From the NCBI RefSeq assembly GCF_002795405.1, contig NZ_PHGZ01000008.1:1-64000 (forward strand): 64,000 bases of DNA, read 5' to 3'. A program made the translations under genes and the position numbers. Below, one piece after another: positions 39,423 to 49,462 of the stretch (position 1 is its first letter; the number at the start of each line of letters is the position of its first letter). The notes below the pieces were generated by a model, which ran no database searches, was not told the DNA's origin, and saw only the letters and a list, made by a program, of their open reading frames with translations. The stretch is from Caviibacterium pharyngocola (GTDB lineage Bacteria > Pseudomonadota > Gammaproteobacteria > Enterobacterales > Pasteurellaceae).

Positions 39423-40493
39423 TTAATCGTTCTCGTTTAACGTTAATAAAATCAAATCCAACATTCTGTGCACATATTGCGCCGAATGTAATAATTCCAA
39501 TAATTTCGCCATCGCTTTGGCGTTATCTTTGGTTTCGCTATGGAAACGAATAATCTCTTTCATTGCCGCCAATAAACGCGAATGGCTATCTAACAAGCGC
39601 AACATCAGATCATCTTCGCGGTGTAATCGTCCGCTTTCAATCTGTTCGTTCACCGCACTTTCAAGCAATTTGCCGTTTTCACTATAAAAATGATACAAAT
39701 TAAAAAATGCACCGACCCGCTCCACCGTGCGCAAGAAATTTTGCGCAAAGAAATCCGCGCCCAAATTGACGGTTTCTTCGATTAAATCCTGTTCGAACTG
39801 AAAAAGTGCGGTCAATTTTTGCAACGGTTTCGGCATATTTTGCGAACTTTGTAAAAAATCTTTCCAACGTTCCAGCCAATCTTGAGCGGAAGGCATTTTT
39901 CCGGCAACCAATCGATAGCCGCGCTGTGCTTTGCTTGCCGAACTAAGGCGAACGCCGTTTTCTAGGGTTAAAGAAGCGACAAAACGCAATAAATCCGTAA
40001 TTTTGCCTTGTTTTAATTCGAATTCCACTTCACAGATCGGCTCGCGTTTTTCGCCGGCGACGATTTCGCCTTGATCCAACGCCACTTCAATAACCGTACC
40101 GCCCTGTTCCACCAACCATAGGCGACGCTGAAAATCCGTTGAAAAAATAGCTTGTAGCGACAACTGCAACCAGCTTTTATCCAAATCGTAGCGCGTGACT
40201 AATTCGGTTAAATCCGCTTTGTTTTCCGCTAACGGGACATTATATTCCGGGCGAATATGCAAGCCGCCGGCGACTTTTCCGTCGGTTTTTAACGTTAAGG
40301 TGAAATCATCGTTTTCGCGACGAATGCGCAAGCCCATTTTATGCGCGGCGAAAAAGCCGTCGGTGCTGTCATAATAGCTGTTTCCTAAGAAAATCGTTTG
40401 TTGCGATATTACGTTCAGTCCGCTGAGCGCTTGGCTTAAAAATTCGGCAAAATCAGGCGACACCGCCAATTTGAGTTCCACTTCATTACTCAT
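39423..40493 (-). CDS. CYTH-domain protein, probable inorganic triphosphatase (YgiF-like)
   Basis: CYTH phosphatases use a beta tunnel and divalent metal to split triphosphate. The signature ExExK is in MSNEVELKLAV at the very start, and basic and acidic tunnel residues follow through residue about 190 (EVEFELKQG). The C-terminal part is helical and resembles a reduced CHAD domain. It has 356 residues against 433 for E. coli YgiF. The second of two adjacent ATGs (40493) is chosen because AAGGA sits at ideal distance. Confidence 0.78.
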   Translation of the reverse strand: MSNEVELKLAVSPDFAEFLSQALSGLNVISQQTIFLGNSYYDSTDGFFAAHKMGLRIRRENDDFTLTLKTDGKVAGGLHIRPEYNVPLAENKADLTELVTRYDLDKSWLQLSLQAIFSTDFQRRLWLVEQGGTVIEVALDQGEIVAGEKREPICEVEFELKQGKITDLLRFVASLTLENGVRLSSASKAQRGYRLVAGKMPSAQDWLERWKDFLQSSQNMPKPLQKLTALFQFEQDLIEETVNLGADFFAQNFLRTVERVGAFFNLYHFYSENGKLLESAVNEQIESGRLHREDDLMLRLLDSHSRLLAAMKEIIRFHSETKDNAKAMAKLLELLHSAQYVHRMLDLILLTLNEND

Positions 40494-40665
40494 CATTAAT
40501 TCCTTTAATATCAAAACATTAGCTATTTTAAAACAAGCGGATTACAACCCGTTTATCCGCATTATCCGATAAATCGCAATTTTTTTCGATTAAAATCGTG
40601 AATTTTTCACCGACATAGAGTAATATGCGCGCAGAATTGTTATCAACCCCATTAAGGAGTTTTCT

Positions 40666-41346
40666 ATGGCAGTAAATAATATCCTCGGATTATTTGCTCA
40701 CTCACCGTTAAAACCATTGCAGCAACATTCCAATAAAGTGACGGAATGCTGCAGCTTTTTAGTGCAATTTTTTGAATATACTTTTACAAACGATTGGGAA
40801 AATGCGGAAAAAGTGCGTCAACAAATTTCGGAAGCGGAACGTCAAGCGGATTCATTAAAACGCGAAATTCGTTTGAAACTGCCGCGCGGTTTGTTTATGC
40901 CGATTGATCGCACGGATTTATTGGAATTGGTTACGCAGCAAGACAAACTTGCCAACTACGCCAAAGACATTGCCGGACGAATGATCGGACGTCAATTTTC
41001 CTTCCCGCAAGAAATGCAAGAAGAATTTATGAAATATGTCTGCCGCAGTTTGGACGCCACCGTGCAGGCGCATCGCGTGATCGACGAAATGGACGGTTTA
41101 TTGGAAACCGGTTTTAAAGGTCGTGAATTGAATTTCGTCAATAATATGATTCAGGCGTTAGACGATATTGAAGACGATACGGATCAAATGCAAATTAAAT
41201 TACGTTTAATGTTACGTTCCGTAGAAGGACGTTATAACCCTATCGACGTAATGTTCTTATATAAAATCCTTGAATGGATCGGTGTGTTGGCGGATCAAGC
41301 CCAACGCGTAGGTTCGCGCATTGAATTAATGTTGGCTCGTTCTTAA
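40666..41346 (+). CDS. PhoU-like DUF47 protein paired with the phosphate transporter
   Basis: This 226-residue all-helical cytoplasmic protein of the TIGR00153/DUF47 family begins MAVNNILGLFAHSPLKPLQQH. Repeated PhoU-like helices carry the acidic metal-binding pattern DDIEDDTDQ. It lies 29 bases before a Pit phosphate transporter gene, the usual partner, and likely regulates it. A strong AAGGAG site precedes the ATG. Confidence 0.9.
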   Translation: MAVNNILGLFAHSPLKPLQQHSNKVTECCSFLVQFFEYTFTNDWENAEKVRQQISEAERQADSLKREIRLKLPRGLFMPIDRTDLLELVTQQDKLANYAKDIAGRMIGRQFSFPQEMQEEFMKYVCRSLDATVQAHRVIDEMDGLLETGFKGRELNFVNNMIQALDDIEDDTDQMQIKLRLMLRSVEGRYNPIDVMFLYKILEWIGVLADQAQRVGSRIELMLARS

Positions 41347-41375
41347 TCACAACTCGATAACATAGGGGAAACACT

Positions 41376-42638
41376 ATGGAACTTATTCAACACTACGGCA
41401 CGATACTCGTTATTATTACCGCCGCATTCGGCTTTTTTATGGCATTCGGCGTGGGTGCCAACGATGTTTCTAACGCGATGGGTACTTCCGTCGGTTCGGG
41501 AACGATTACCGCCAAACAAGCGATTATTATTGCGATGATCTTTGAATCCGCCGGGGCATATCTTGCCGGCGGCGAAGTGACCGAAACCATTAAAAGCGGT
41601 GTGATTAATACCATTGAATACGCTGCAACGCCCGAAGTGCTCGCGTTAGGGATGATGGCTGCGCTATTTTCTTCCGGCTTATGGCTCTTGCTCGCCTCAA
41701 AAATGGGTTGGCCGGTATCCACCACGCATACGATTATCGGTGCGATCATCGGTTTCGCCTGCGTCACCGTCGGACCGCATTCCGTCGATTGGGGCTCAAT
41801 CCGCAATATCGTCGGCAGCTGGTTTATTACGCCGGTTATCGCCGGTATTCTGGCTTATGTGATTTTCTTCAGCACGCAAAAATTAATCTTCGATACGGAA
41901 AAACCTTTACGTAACGCACAAAAATACGGGCCTTATTATATGGGTGTGACTATCTTTATTTTATGTGTCGTTACCCTTACCAAAGGATTGAAGCACGTCG
42001 GTTTACACTTAAGCGGAACGGAAACCACCGTGATTTCTGTGGGAATCAGTGCCATTTCGATCGTTACCAGCTATTTCTATTTCCGCAGTAAAAAATTCCG
42101 CCAAACCGTGCGTTCCGGCACATTCGGCGCAGTGGAAAAAGTGTTCAGCATTTTGATGTTGCTCACCGCTTGCGCAATGGCGTTCGCGCACGGCTCGAAC
42201 GATGTTGCCAATGCGATCGGCCCGGTTTCCGCCGTAGTATCGATTGTGGATAATCAAGGGCAAATCGTGGCGAATAGTCCGCTGGCTTGGTGGATTCTGC
42301 CGTTAGGCGCGTTGGGCATTGCATTAGGTTTGATTATTATGGGTTACAAAGTAATGGCGACAATCGGTACCGGTATTACGGATTTAACGCCGAGCCGTGG
42401 TTTTGCCGCGCAATTTGCCACTGCGACCACTGTAGTTTTAGCGTCCGGTACGGGTTTACCGATTTCCACCACACAAACTTTAGTCGGCGCAATTTTAGGT
42501 ATCGGCTTTGCGCGCGGTATCGCGGCGTTAAACTTAACGGTTATCCGCAATATCGTCGCCTCTTGGGTGGTTACCTTACCGGCGGGCGCATTATTTTCCA
42601 TTATCATTTATTATATTTTACACGCGATTTTCATTTAG
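41376..42638 (+). CDS. Pit family inorganic phosphate transporter
   Basis: This 420-residue inner-membrane protein with about ten segments has the two inverted-repeat signatures GANDVSNAMGTSVGSG (N-terminal) and HGSNDVANAIGP (C-terminal) that define phosphate:cation symporters of the PiT family. It is co-transcribed with the upstream PhoU-like gene and ends at an inverted uptake-signal terminator. Confidence 0.92.
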   Translation: MELIQHYGTILVIITAAFGFFMAFGVGANDVSNAMGTSVGSGTITAKQAIIIAMIFESAGAYLAGGEVTETIKSGVINTIEYAATPEVLALGMMAALFSSGLWLLLASKMGWPVSTTHTIIGAIIGFACVTVGPHSVDWGSIRNIVGSWFITPVIAGILAYVIFFSTQKLIFDTEKPLRNAQKYGPYYMGVTIFILCVVTLTKGLKHVGLHLSGTETTVISVGISAISIVTSYFYFRSKKFRQTVRSGTFGAVEKVFSILMLLTACAMAFAHGSNDVANAIGPVSAVVSIVDNQGQIVANSPLAWWILPLGALGIALGLIIMGYKVMATIGTGITDLTPSRGFAAQFATATTVVLASGTGLPISTTQTLVGAILGIGFARGIAALNLTVIRNIVASWVVTLPAGALFSIIIYYILHAIFI

Positions 42639-42689
42639 TCGAAAATTCAGCGTCAAAGGGAGCGGCATTCTGTGCTTTGTCTCTCTCGC

Positions 42690-42722
42690 AAAGTGCGGTA
42701 CAATTTACCGCACTTTTTTTAT
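42690..42722 (+). terminator. Inverted uptake-signal terminator after the Pit gene
   Basis: AAAGTGCGGT and ACCGCACTTT form a 10-bp stem with a seven-base loop, followed by a T-run. This is a clear rho-independent terminator made from two uptake signals. Confidence 0.85.
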
Positions 42723-42747
42723 TGTTCACCCATTGGAATCGGTTCGT

Positions 42748-43359
42748 ATGCAAAAAATTACTAAAATTTTTATATTTTCTCTACTTTTCGGCACATTTTT
42801 TCAAACAGCACAAGCGGAAACCAAATATGTGACGGAAAATTTATCTACCTTTTTGCGTAAAGGTGCGGGAGAACAATTCAAAATCGCCGGTTCGATTCAA
42901 TCGGGTGAAGCTGTTACCGTGTTGGATCGCAAAGATAAATATACCTTAGTGCGCGACAGTAAAAATCGCGAAGCGTGGATTTTAACCAGCGAACTGACTT
43001 CAACGCCGAGCAGTAAAGAAGAAAATCCGAAACTCAAAGCACAAATTCAAGAATTAACCTTAAAACTCAATCGCTTAGACAGTGATTGGCAACAACGCAC
43101 GGCGGAAATTCAACGCCGTGGCAAACAAGCGGAAGAACAAAGCAGCAAATTGTTAGAGCAAAATTCGCAACTGAATCGTGAATTGGAAATCACCAAAAAT
43201 AAAAATCGCGACTTAGAAGCAATGTTAGATGCCGGTAAACGCGAAATCGCCATTCAATGGTTTATCTACGGCGGCGCGGTGTTGGGCGTGGGATTATTAT
43301 TCGGTTTATTGATTCCGTTTATCATCCCGAAACGCCGTCGCAATAACGGCTGGTCTTAA
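42748..43359 (+). CDS. SH3-domain membrane protein, TIGR04211 family
   Basis: The 203-residue protein has a signal peptide ([18 protein letters not shown]), a bacterial SH3 domain ([22 protein letters not shown] to AWILTSEL), a coiled coil (about residues 95-165), and a C-terminal membrane segment ([21 protein letters not shown]) followed by basic residues that stop transfer. This is the TIGR04211/YgiM architecture. The ATG at 42748 is chosen over an upstream TTG. It lies immediately before cca, as in H. influenzae. Confidence 0.82.
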   Translation: MQKITKIFIFSLLFGTFFQTAQAETKYVTENLSTFLRKGAGEQFKIAGSIQSGEAVTVLDRKDKYTLVRDSKNREAWILTSELTSTPSSKEENPKLKAQIQELTLKLNRLDSDWQQRTAEIQRRGKQAEEQSSKLLEQNSQLNRELEITKNKNRDLEAMLDAGKREIAIQWFIYGGAVLGVGLLFGLLIPFIIPKRRRNNGWS

Positions 43360-43378
43360 TTTTTTTAGGGCAACGGGA

Positions 43379-44647
43379 ATGCAAATTTATCTGGTCGGCG
43401 GTGCGGTGCGCGACAAACTGCTCGGTTTGGCGGTAAAAGATCGCGATTGGTTGGTGGTCGGCGCCACGCCGCAAGAATTGCTTGCGCAAGGCTATCAACA
43501 AGTGGGCAAAGATTTTCCGGTTTTTCTACATCCCGACAGTAAAGAAGAATACGCCCTCGCCCGCACCGAACGCAAAAACGGCGCCGGTTATACCGGATTT
43601 ATTTGCGATTTTTCCCCGCATATTAGCTTAGAAGAAGATCTATTACGCCGTGATTTAACAATTAACGCTATCGCACAAGACGCTCAAGGCGAATTACACG
43701 ATCCTTATCACGGCATTTCCGATCTCAATCAACGCATTTTGCGTCACGTTTCTCCCGCTTTCGCCGAAGATCCCTTGCGCGTATTACGCGTCGCACGTTT
43801 TGCTGCGCGTTATCACCATTTAGGTTTTCGCATCGCCGAAGAAACCTTTGCGTTGATGAAACAAATCACCCGAAGCGGCGAACTACGCCACCTCACGCCG
43901 GAACGCGTATGGCAAGAAACGGAAAAAGCGTTAAACGAACGCCATCCCGAAATCTATTTTGAAACCTTGCGGCAAATCGGTGCATTAGCCGTATTATTCC
44001 CCGAAATCGACGCTCTTTACGGCGTGCCGAATCCGGTGACATATCATCCGGAAGTGGATAGTTTCGTACATTCGATGTTAGTTTTGCAACAAGCGGTGCG
44101 TTTAACCGAGGCGGAAGATTGCCACAAAAGTGCGGTGCGTTTTGCCGCAGTTTGTCACGATTTAGGCAAAGCCTTAACGCCGAAAGATATTCTGCCGCAC
44201 CATTACGGTCACGAAAAAGCAGGTGTCGAACCGGTTCGCCGCTTAAGTCGTCGCCTGACCGTGCCGAGTTATATCAAAGAACTTGCCGAATTGACTTGCG
44301 AATATCACAGCCATATTCACAAAGCTTTTGCTTTGCGCCCTGATACGATCGTCGAATTATTCAATAAATTGGATATTTGGCGCAAACCGCAGCGCACGCG
44401 CGAATTAATGTTAGTTTGTCTCGCCGATACGCGCGGACGCACCGGTTTCGAACAAGCCGCCTATCCGCAGCCGGATTTTCTTTGGGCGCTTTATCAAGCG
44501 GCGTTAGCCGTCAATGTGAAAGATATTATTGCCGAAGGATTTGAAAAACAGGCGATTCGCACCGAATTAAATCGTCGGCGAATCAATGTGATAAAAGCAA
44601 AACGCGCGGAAATTCTACCGCACTTTACGGAAAATACGACAAACTGA
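43379..44647 (+). CDS. cca: CCA-adding tRNA nucleotidyltransferase
   Basis: This enzyme adds or repairs the 3' CCA of tRNAs. The N-terminal [16 protein letters not shown] with the catalytic DRDWLVVG, the [10 protein letters not shown] motif and a C-terminal HD domain ([11 protein letters not shown]) mark the class II gammaproteobacterial type with phosphohydrolase activity. It has 422 residues. Confidence 0.95.
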   Translation: MQIYLVGGAVRDKLLGLAVKDRDWLVVGATPQELLAQGYQQVGKDFPVFLHPDSKEEYALARTERKNGAGYTGFICDFSPHISLEEDLLRRDLTINAIAQDAQGELHDPYHGISDLNQRILRHVSPAFAEDPLRVLRVARFAARYHHLGFRIAEETFALMKQITRSGELRHLTPERVWQETEKALNERHPEIYFETLRQIGALAVLFPEIDALYGVPNPVTYHPEVDSFVHSMLVLQQAVRLTEAEDCHKSAVRFAAVCHDLGKALTPKDILPHHYGHEKAGVEPVRRLSRRLTVPSYIKELAELTCEYHSHIHKAFALRPDTIVELFNKLDIWRKPQRTRELMLVCLADTRGRTGFEQAAYPQPDFLWALYQAALAVNVKDIIAEGFEKQAIRTELNRRRINVIKAKRAEILPHFTENTTN

Positions 44648-44711
44648 CGAGGCTTTACTAAGCCGGGTGAAAAACGTAAAATAAGCACACTTTTTTTGAT
44701 ACTCTTTTTTT

Positions 44712-45341
44712 ATGAAAAACTTAACATTTCTTTTCGTATCGCTCGCGGCGTTATTGCTCGCCGGCTGTCAAAGCTTAGACATTAGCGACGAACGTCCGAA
44801 TAACGTTCAATACATCGAGAAAACCGATGCCGCGTGGCAAACGCATTTACAAAAAATCAAAGCGATCAAAGCTTATTCCGCCTCCGGACAGTTGGGCTAT
44901 ATTAGCGCCAAAGAACGTTTTTCCAGCCGTTTCGATTGGCAATATAACAATCCGCGCGCCTATACGTTATTTCTTTCCTCAACGATTAGCAGCTCTACAT
45001 TAAAATTTCAAATGCACGCAAACGGAATGACAATTTCCGATAACAAAGGCAATCAACGTTCCGAAGCCGATGCCAAAATGTTGCTACGCGAAATCGTCGG
45101 AATGGACATTCCGCTTGAACAATTCGCGACTTGGTTGAAAGGCGAACCGAACGAGCGTGCAGATTACAAAGTCGGCGCCAATCATTTGCTCGCCGGTTTC
45201 GGTTATCCCATTGACGGAACGCTTTGGACGGCGGATTATTTAAATTATCATACGGATCAAAGCGTTGCCTTGCCGAAAGACATTTTATTAAAAAATGCCG
45301 AACAAACTTTAAAAATTCGTGTGGATAGCTGGAAATATTAA
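44712..45341 (+). CDS. lolB: Outer-membrane lipoprotein receptor LolB
   Basis: LolB takes lipoproteins from LolA and inserts them into the outer membrane. A lipoprotein signal peptide ([19 protein letters not shown]) ends in the lipobox LAGC. The mature part has the LolB block [21 protein letters not shown]. It has 209 residues. Its stop codon overlaps the ispE start (TAATG), so the two are translationally coupled. Confidence 0.93.
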   Translation: MKNLTFLFVSLAALLLAGCQSLDISDERPNNVQYIEKTDAAWQTHLQKIKAIKAYSASGQLGYISAKERFSSRFDWQYNNPRAYTLFLSSTISSSTLKFQMHANGMTISDNKGNQRSEADAKMLLREIVGMDIPLEQFATWLKGEPNERADYKVGANHLLAGFGYPIDGTLWTADYLNYHTDQSVALPKDILLKNAEQTLKIRVDSWKY

Positions 45342-46231
45342 TGAAACCTTATCGATTTTCCACCGCACTTTTGCCGAAAAAACAAGGCGATATGTTGTTT
45401 TTTCCTTGTCCGGCGAAACTGAATTTGTTCCTTTATATCAATGCCAAGCGTGCCGACGGCTATCACGAGCTGCAAACCTTATTTCAATTTTTAGATTTCG
45501 GTGATTGGCTGGGAATCGCGTTGCGCGACGATCAAAAAATTACGCTAAAACCTGATATTCCCGATTTAAAAACCGAAGATAACTTAATTTATCGCGCCGC
45601 CCGCCTGCTACAAGAAAAAACCGGTACGACGCTCGGTGCAGATCTAGTTTTGGATAAAATTTTGCCGATGGGCGGCGGTGTCGGTGGTGGTTCTTCCGAC
45701 GCGGCAACCACGCTGGTAGCGTTAAATCATTTATGGCAAACCGGTTTATCTTTAAACGAACTTGCCGAATTAGGCTTAACATTGGGCGCTGATGTGCCGA
45801 TTTTCGTTCACGGCAAAGCGGCGTTTGCCGAAGGCGTCGGCGAAAAACTCACTTTTTGTTCGCCGCCGGAAAAATGGTACGCGGTCATCAAACCGAACGT
45901 TTCTATTTCCACCGCCGTCGTTTTTAAAGATCCCAATTTACCGCGCGATACGCCGAAGCGTCCGTTGGCGCAGTTATTGAATGAGAAATATACCAATGAT
46001 TGCGAAAAAGTTGTCCGAAATCATTATTCAGAGGTTGAAGAAACACTTCTGCGATTGTTAAAATATGCACCGGCAAGATTAACGGGAACTGGAGCTTGCG
46101 TGTTTGCGGAATGTAACGACGAACAATCCGCGCAAGCCGTACTTCGCGCTAAACCTGAAAAATTCTTTGGTTTTGTGGCAAAAGGACTGAATTATTCTCC
46201 GCTACATCAAATGTTAGAGAAATTGCCCTAA
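45341..46231 (+). CDS. ispE: 4-diphosphocytidyl-2-C-methyl-D-erythritol kinase
   Basis: IspE is a GHMP kinase in the non-mevalonate isoprenoid pathway. The [12 protein letters not shown] motif 1, the P-loop [17 protein letters not shown] and [11 protein letters not shown] motif 3 are intact. It has 296 residues. The ATG overlaps the lolB stop, and prs follows 65 bases later, an order conserved across gammaproteobacteria. Confidence 0.96.
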   Translation: MKPYRFSTALLPKKQGDMLFFPCPAKLNLFLYINAKRADGYHELQTLFQFLDFGDWLGIALRDDQKITLKPDIPDLKTEDNLIYRAARLLQEKTGTTLGADLVLDKILPMGGGVGGGSSDAATTLVALNHLWQTGLSLNELAELGLTLGADVPIFVHGKAAFAEGVGEKLTFCSPPEKWYAVIKPNVSISTAVVFKDPNLPRDTPKRPLAQLLNEKYTNDCEKVVRNHYSEVEETLLRLLKYAPARLTGTGACVFAECNDEQSAQAVLRAKPEKFFGFVAKGLNYSPLHQMLEKLP

Positions 46232-46296
46232 TGAAACCAATCGATAGTTTTAATACAAACTTTCTTACCATCTAAAATCCTGAGGTTAAATTTACA

Positions 46297-47244
46297 ATGC
46301 CCGACATTAAACTTTTCGCTGGTAATGCAACGCCAGAGCTAGCAAAACGAATTTCCGAACGTTTATATATTTCATTAGGCGATGCGACCGTCGGTCGTTT
46401 CAGCGACGGTGAGATTCAAGTTCAGATCAACGAAAACGTCCGCGGAAGCGATGTCTTTATCATCCAATCGACTTGCGCCCCGACAAATGACAACCTAATG
46501 GAATTAATTGTGATGGTTGACGCGTTACGTCGCGCTTCCGCGGGTCGTATTACCGCCGTGATTCCTTATTTCGGCTATGCTCGCCAAGATCGCCGCGTGC
46601 GTTCCGCGCGTGTGCCGATTACTGCGAAAGTGGTGGCGGATTTCCTATCCAGCGTCGGTGTGGATCGCGTGTTAACTTGCGATTTGCACGCAGAACAAAT
46701 TCAAGGTTTCTTCGATGTGCCGGTGGATAACGTCTTCGGTTCGCCGGTATTGATTCACGATATTTTGAAGAAAACCGATTTAGATAAACCGATGGTGGTT
46801 TCACCGGATATCGGCGGTGTGGTGCGTGCCCGTGCGGTTGCGAAATTATTGAACGATACCGATATGGCAATTATCGATAAACGTCGTCCGAAAGCCAATG
46901 TGGCGCAAGTAATGCACATTATCGGTGATGTCGCGGGTCGCGATTGTATTTTGGTTGACGATATGATCGACACCGGCGGTACGTTATGCAAAGCGGCGGA
47001 AGCCTTGAAAGAACGCGGCGCGAAACGCGTTTTCGCTTATGCGACGCACGCGGTGTTCTCCGGTGCGGCGGCGAAAAATATCGCCAGCGATGCGTTAGAC
47101 GAAATCGTTGTTACCGACACGATCCCGCTTACGCCGGAAATCAAAGCCTTAGGCAAAGTACGCGTATTGACCCTTTCCGGTATGCTTGCGGAAGCGATTC
47201 GTCGCATCAGTAACGAAGAATCCATTTCTGCAATGTTCAACTAA
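46297..47244 (+). CDS. prs: Ribose-phosphate pyrophosphokinase
   Basis: Prs makes PRPP from ribose-5-phosphate and ATP for purine, pyrimidine, histidine and tryptophan synthesis. The ATP flexible loop [10 protein letters not shown], the [17 protein letters not shown] metal/ribose site and the PRPP loop [12 protein letters not shown] are all present. It has 315 residues. Confidence 0.97.
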   Translation: MPDIKLFAGNATPELAKRISERLYISLGDATVGRFSDGEIQVQINENVRGSDVFIIQSTCAPTNDNLMELIVMVDALRRASAGRITAVIPYFGYARQDRRVRSARVPITAKVVADFLSSVGVDRVLTCDLHAEQIQGFFDVPVDNVFGSPVLIHDILKKTDLDKPMVVSPDIGGVVRARAVAKLLNDTDMAIIDKRRPKANVAQVMHIIGDVAGRDCILVDDMIDTGGTLCKAAEALKERGAKRVFAYATHAVFSGAAAKNIASDALDEIVVTDTIPLTPEIKALGKVRVLTLSGMLAEAIRRISNEESISAMFN

Positions 47245-47256
47245 TCATATCTTGAT

Positions 47257-47281
47257 AAAAAGCGACCTTCGGGTCGCTTTA
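47257..47281 (+). terminator. prs terminator
   Basis: AGCGACC-TTCG-GGTCGCT is a stem with a stable TTCG-type loop, followed by TTAGTTT. Confidence 0.8.
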
Positions 47282-47288
47282 GTTTATA

Positions 47289-47335
47289 TCCCCCTCATCC
47301 GCCCTACGGGCACCTTCTCCCACAAGGAGAGAAGG
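47289..47335. repeat. REP-like palindromic element after prs
   Basis: The element begins CCCCCTCATCC, has a GCCC-TACG-GGC hairpin, and then CCTTCTCC with GGAGAGAAGG. This is a widespread type of bacterial repeat unit. Confidence 0.65.
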
Positions 47336-47623
47336 AAAAATGATACAACCTGATATATAGTTTACATCGTAACCCAAAGGCATCGTTTACACTCATTTGT
47401 AAACTCTCACCAAAAAAAACACCGCACTTTGTAAAAAGAAACGAATCAATCGGATCAAAAAAAGAATATTGTGACATCAAAGGCATATTTTAATTGTGCC
47501 TATTTACAGCATAAAACCATTTATGTTATAGATTAACTTATCTCATTTTTATATTTTTAATATATTTTTTCAATTTTTTTAAAACACAACAATCCATAAT
47601 GAAAAAACAAGGAGTGATGACTT

Positions 47624-49462
47624 ATGGCGAAGTATTTTCTCACGCCGTCAAATAATTACGATACGAAAATAGGGACATTGATTGATAAATTCGTTAATAA
47701 AGTCAAAAGTTTCCCTCCGGGAACTTGCCCTTTAGTCGTGCAATATACATCGTTGCGTTCTTCCGTCGGGCAAACCTGCGGAAAATGCGTCCCCTGCCGC
47801 GACGGGCTGCCGCAGCTCGCCATTTTAATTAGAAAAGTGCTGGACGGTGAAGCGGATCAATCCGTAATGGATCAAATCCGCGAATTAGCCTTGATGATTC
47901 GCGACGGCTCCGACTGCGCGATTGGCTATCAACCGGCATTCGAAGTGTTGGAAAGTATCGAGGAATTTAAAAGCGAATACGACAGCCATATTCGGCATAA
48001 GTCTTGTTTAGACAACGTCGGACAAAAAATTCCGTGCATTAATATGTGTCCGGCGCACGTGGATATTCCCGGTTATATCGCCCATATCGGTGACGGCAAT
48101 TACGCCGACGCTATCCAATTAATTCGTAAAGATAATCCATTGCCGACCGCGTGCGGGCTGATTTGCGAACATCCTTGCGAGGAACGCTGTCGCCGTCGTT
48201 TAATTGATGACGCCATTAATATCCGTGCATTGAAAAAATACGCCGTCGATCAAGTGGCGGCGGATACGGTCGCCGTGCCGAAACCTTTACCGGATACGGG
48301 GAAAAAAGTGGCGGTGATCGGCGGCGGGCCAGCCGGATTAAGTTGCGCCTACTTCTTAGCCCAAATGGGACACCGCGTCACCCTTTACGAACGTCAACAA
48401 GCCTTAGGCGGAATGTTGCGCTACGGCATTCCGAACTATCGTTTTCCAAAAGTGCGGTTGGATCAAGATTTAAATGCGATTCTTTCCGCCGGTAATATTG
48501 AAGTGAAATACGGCGTGAACGTCGGCGAAGACATTTCGCCGCAAGAGATTCGCGCGCAACACGATGCAATGTTCGTCGCTATCGGCGCACAAAAAGGCAA
48601 AATTTTAAGAGTAGAAGGTGCTGACGCCAATAACGTGTTCTCCGCAGTCAAAATGCTGGACGACATCGGTAACGGAAAAATTCCCGATTATTCGGGCAAA
48701 ATCGTCGTTGTGGTCGGCGGCGGCAATGTGGCAATGGATGCCGCGCGCTCGGCAGTGCGTTGTAATGCCAAAGACGTGCGTATCGTTTATCGCAGAAGAC
48801 AAGACGATATGACCGCACTTCACAGCGAAATCGAAGCGGCGATAATGGAAGGTATCGAGTTGATTACCCTCGCCGCGCCGCTTGCTATCGAAAAAAACGA
48901 ACTGGACGATTGCGTCGGTCTGGTGGTGCAGCCGCAGATGACCGGTCCTTATGATCACGAAGGCAGACCTAGCCCTGTCGCGGCGAAAAAACCGCCGTTT
49001 TCTATTGCTTGCGATGTAATTTTAATTGCTGTCGGACAAGATATTATCAGCCTACCTTTCGAACAATTCGGAATGCGCGCCAAACGCGGCATCTTCGCCT
49101 CCGATTTAACTACTGCCGTACCCGATATGGACGGTGTGTTTGTCGGCGGTGACTGCGCAACCGGTCCGGCAACGGCAATTAAAGCCATTGCCGCAGGAAA
49201 AGTAGCGGCGCACAATATCGACGAATACCTCGGTTATCATCACGAATTTCCTTGTGATACCAAAGCGCCGCCGGCAAAAGATAATTTACGCATTCAAGTC
49301 GGACGGGCAAACACCACCGAGCGACCGGCTTATTTACGGAAATGCGATTTCGAACACGTTGAAAATCCATACACTTATGAAGAAGCGATGCAAGAGGCGG
49401 AACGTTGTTTACGTTGCGACCATTTCGGCTGCGGCGTATTACAGGGAGGGCGCAATTTATGA
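47624..49462 (+). CDS. Iron-sulphur flavoprotein partner of formate dehydrogenase (NuoF C-domain fused to GltD-like)
   Basis: This 612-residue protein joins two modules. Residues 1-120 match the C-terminal 4Fe-4S domain of NuoF (TCGKCVPCRDGLPQL plus DCAIG) without the NADH/FMN part. The rest is a glutamate-synthase small-subunit-like oxidoreductase: a four-Cys Fe-S domain (CINMCPAHVDIPGYI, CEHPCEERCRR), FAD-binding VAVIGGGPAGLSCAYFL, and NAD(P)-binding VVVVGGGNVAMDAARSA. The C-terminal AERCLRCDHFGCG adds cysteines. The stop overlaps the formate dehydrogenase start (ATGA), so it should accept its electrons and pass them to NAD(P)+, or the reverse. The direction and cofactor are inference. Confidence 0.85.
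   Translation: MAKYFLTPSNNYDTKIGTLIDKFVNKVKSFPPGTCPLVVQYTSLRSSVGQTCGKCVPCRDGLPQLAILIRKVLDGEADQSVMDQIRELALMIRDGSDCAIGYQPAFEVLESIEEFKSEYDSHIRHKSCLDNVGQKIPCINMCPAHVDIPGYIAHIGDGNYADAIQLIRKDNPLPTACGLICEHPCEERCRRRLIDDAINIRALKKYAVDQVAADTVAVPKPLPDTGKKVAVIGGGPAGLSCAYFLAQMGHRVTLYERQQALGGMLRYGIPNYRFPKVRLDQDLNAILSAGNIEVKYGVNVGEDISPQEIRAQHDAMFVAIGAQKGKILRVEGADANNVFSAVKMLDDIGNGKIPDYSGKIVVVVGGGNVAMDAARSAVRCNAKDVRIVYRRRQDDMTALHSEIEAAIMEGIELITLAAPLAIEKNELDDCVGLVVQPQMTGPYDHEGRPSPVAAKKPPFSIACDVILIAVGQDIISLPFEQFGMRAKRGIFASDLTTAVPDMDGVFVGGDCATGPATAIKAIAAGKVAAHNIDEYLGYHHEFPCDTKAPPAKDNLRIQVGRANTTERPAYLRKCDFEHVENPYTYEEAMQEAERCLRCDHFGCGVLQGGRNL

Larger units (their letters stand above)
47245..47623. other. Intergenic region between prs and the formate dehydrogenase operon
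   Basis: No gene is visible. From the left it contains the prs terminator (47257-47281), a REP-like element (47289-47335) and an uptake signal near 47420, then about 150 very AT-rich bases. A weak promoter may lie at TTTACA (47503) with TATAGA (47527), 18 bases apart. AAGGAG precedes the ATG at 47624. Confidence 0.5.
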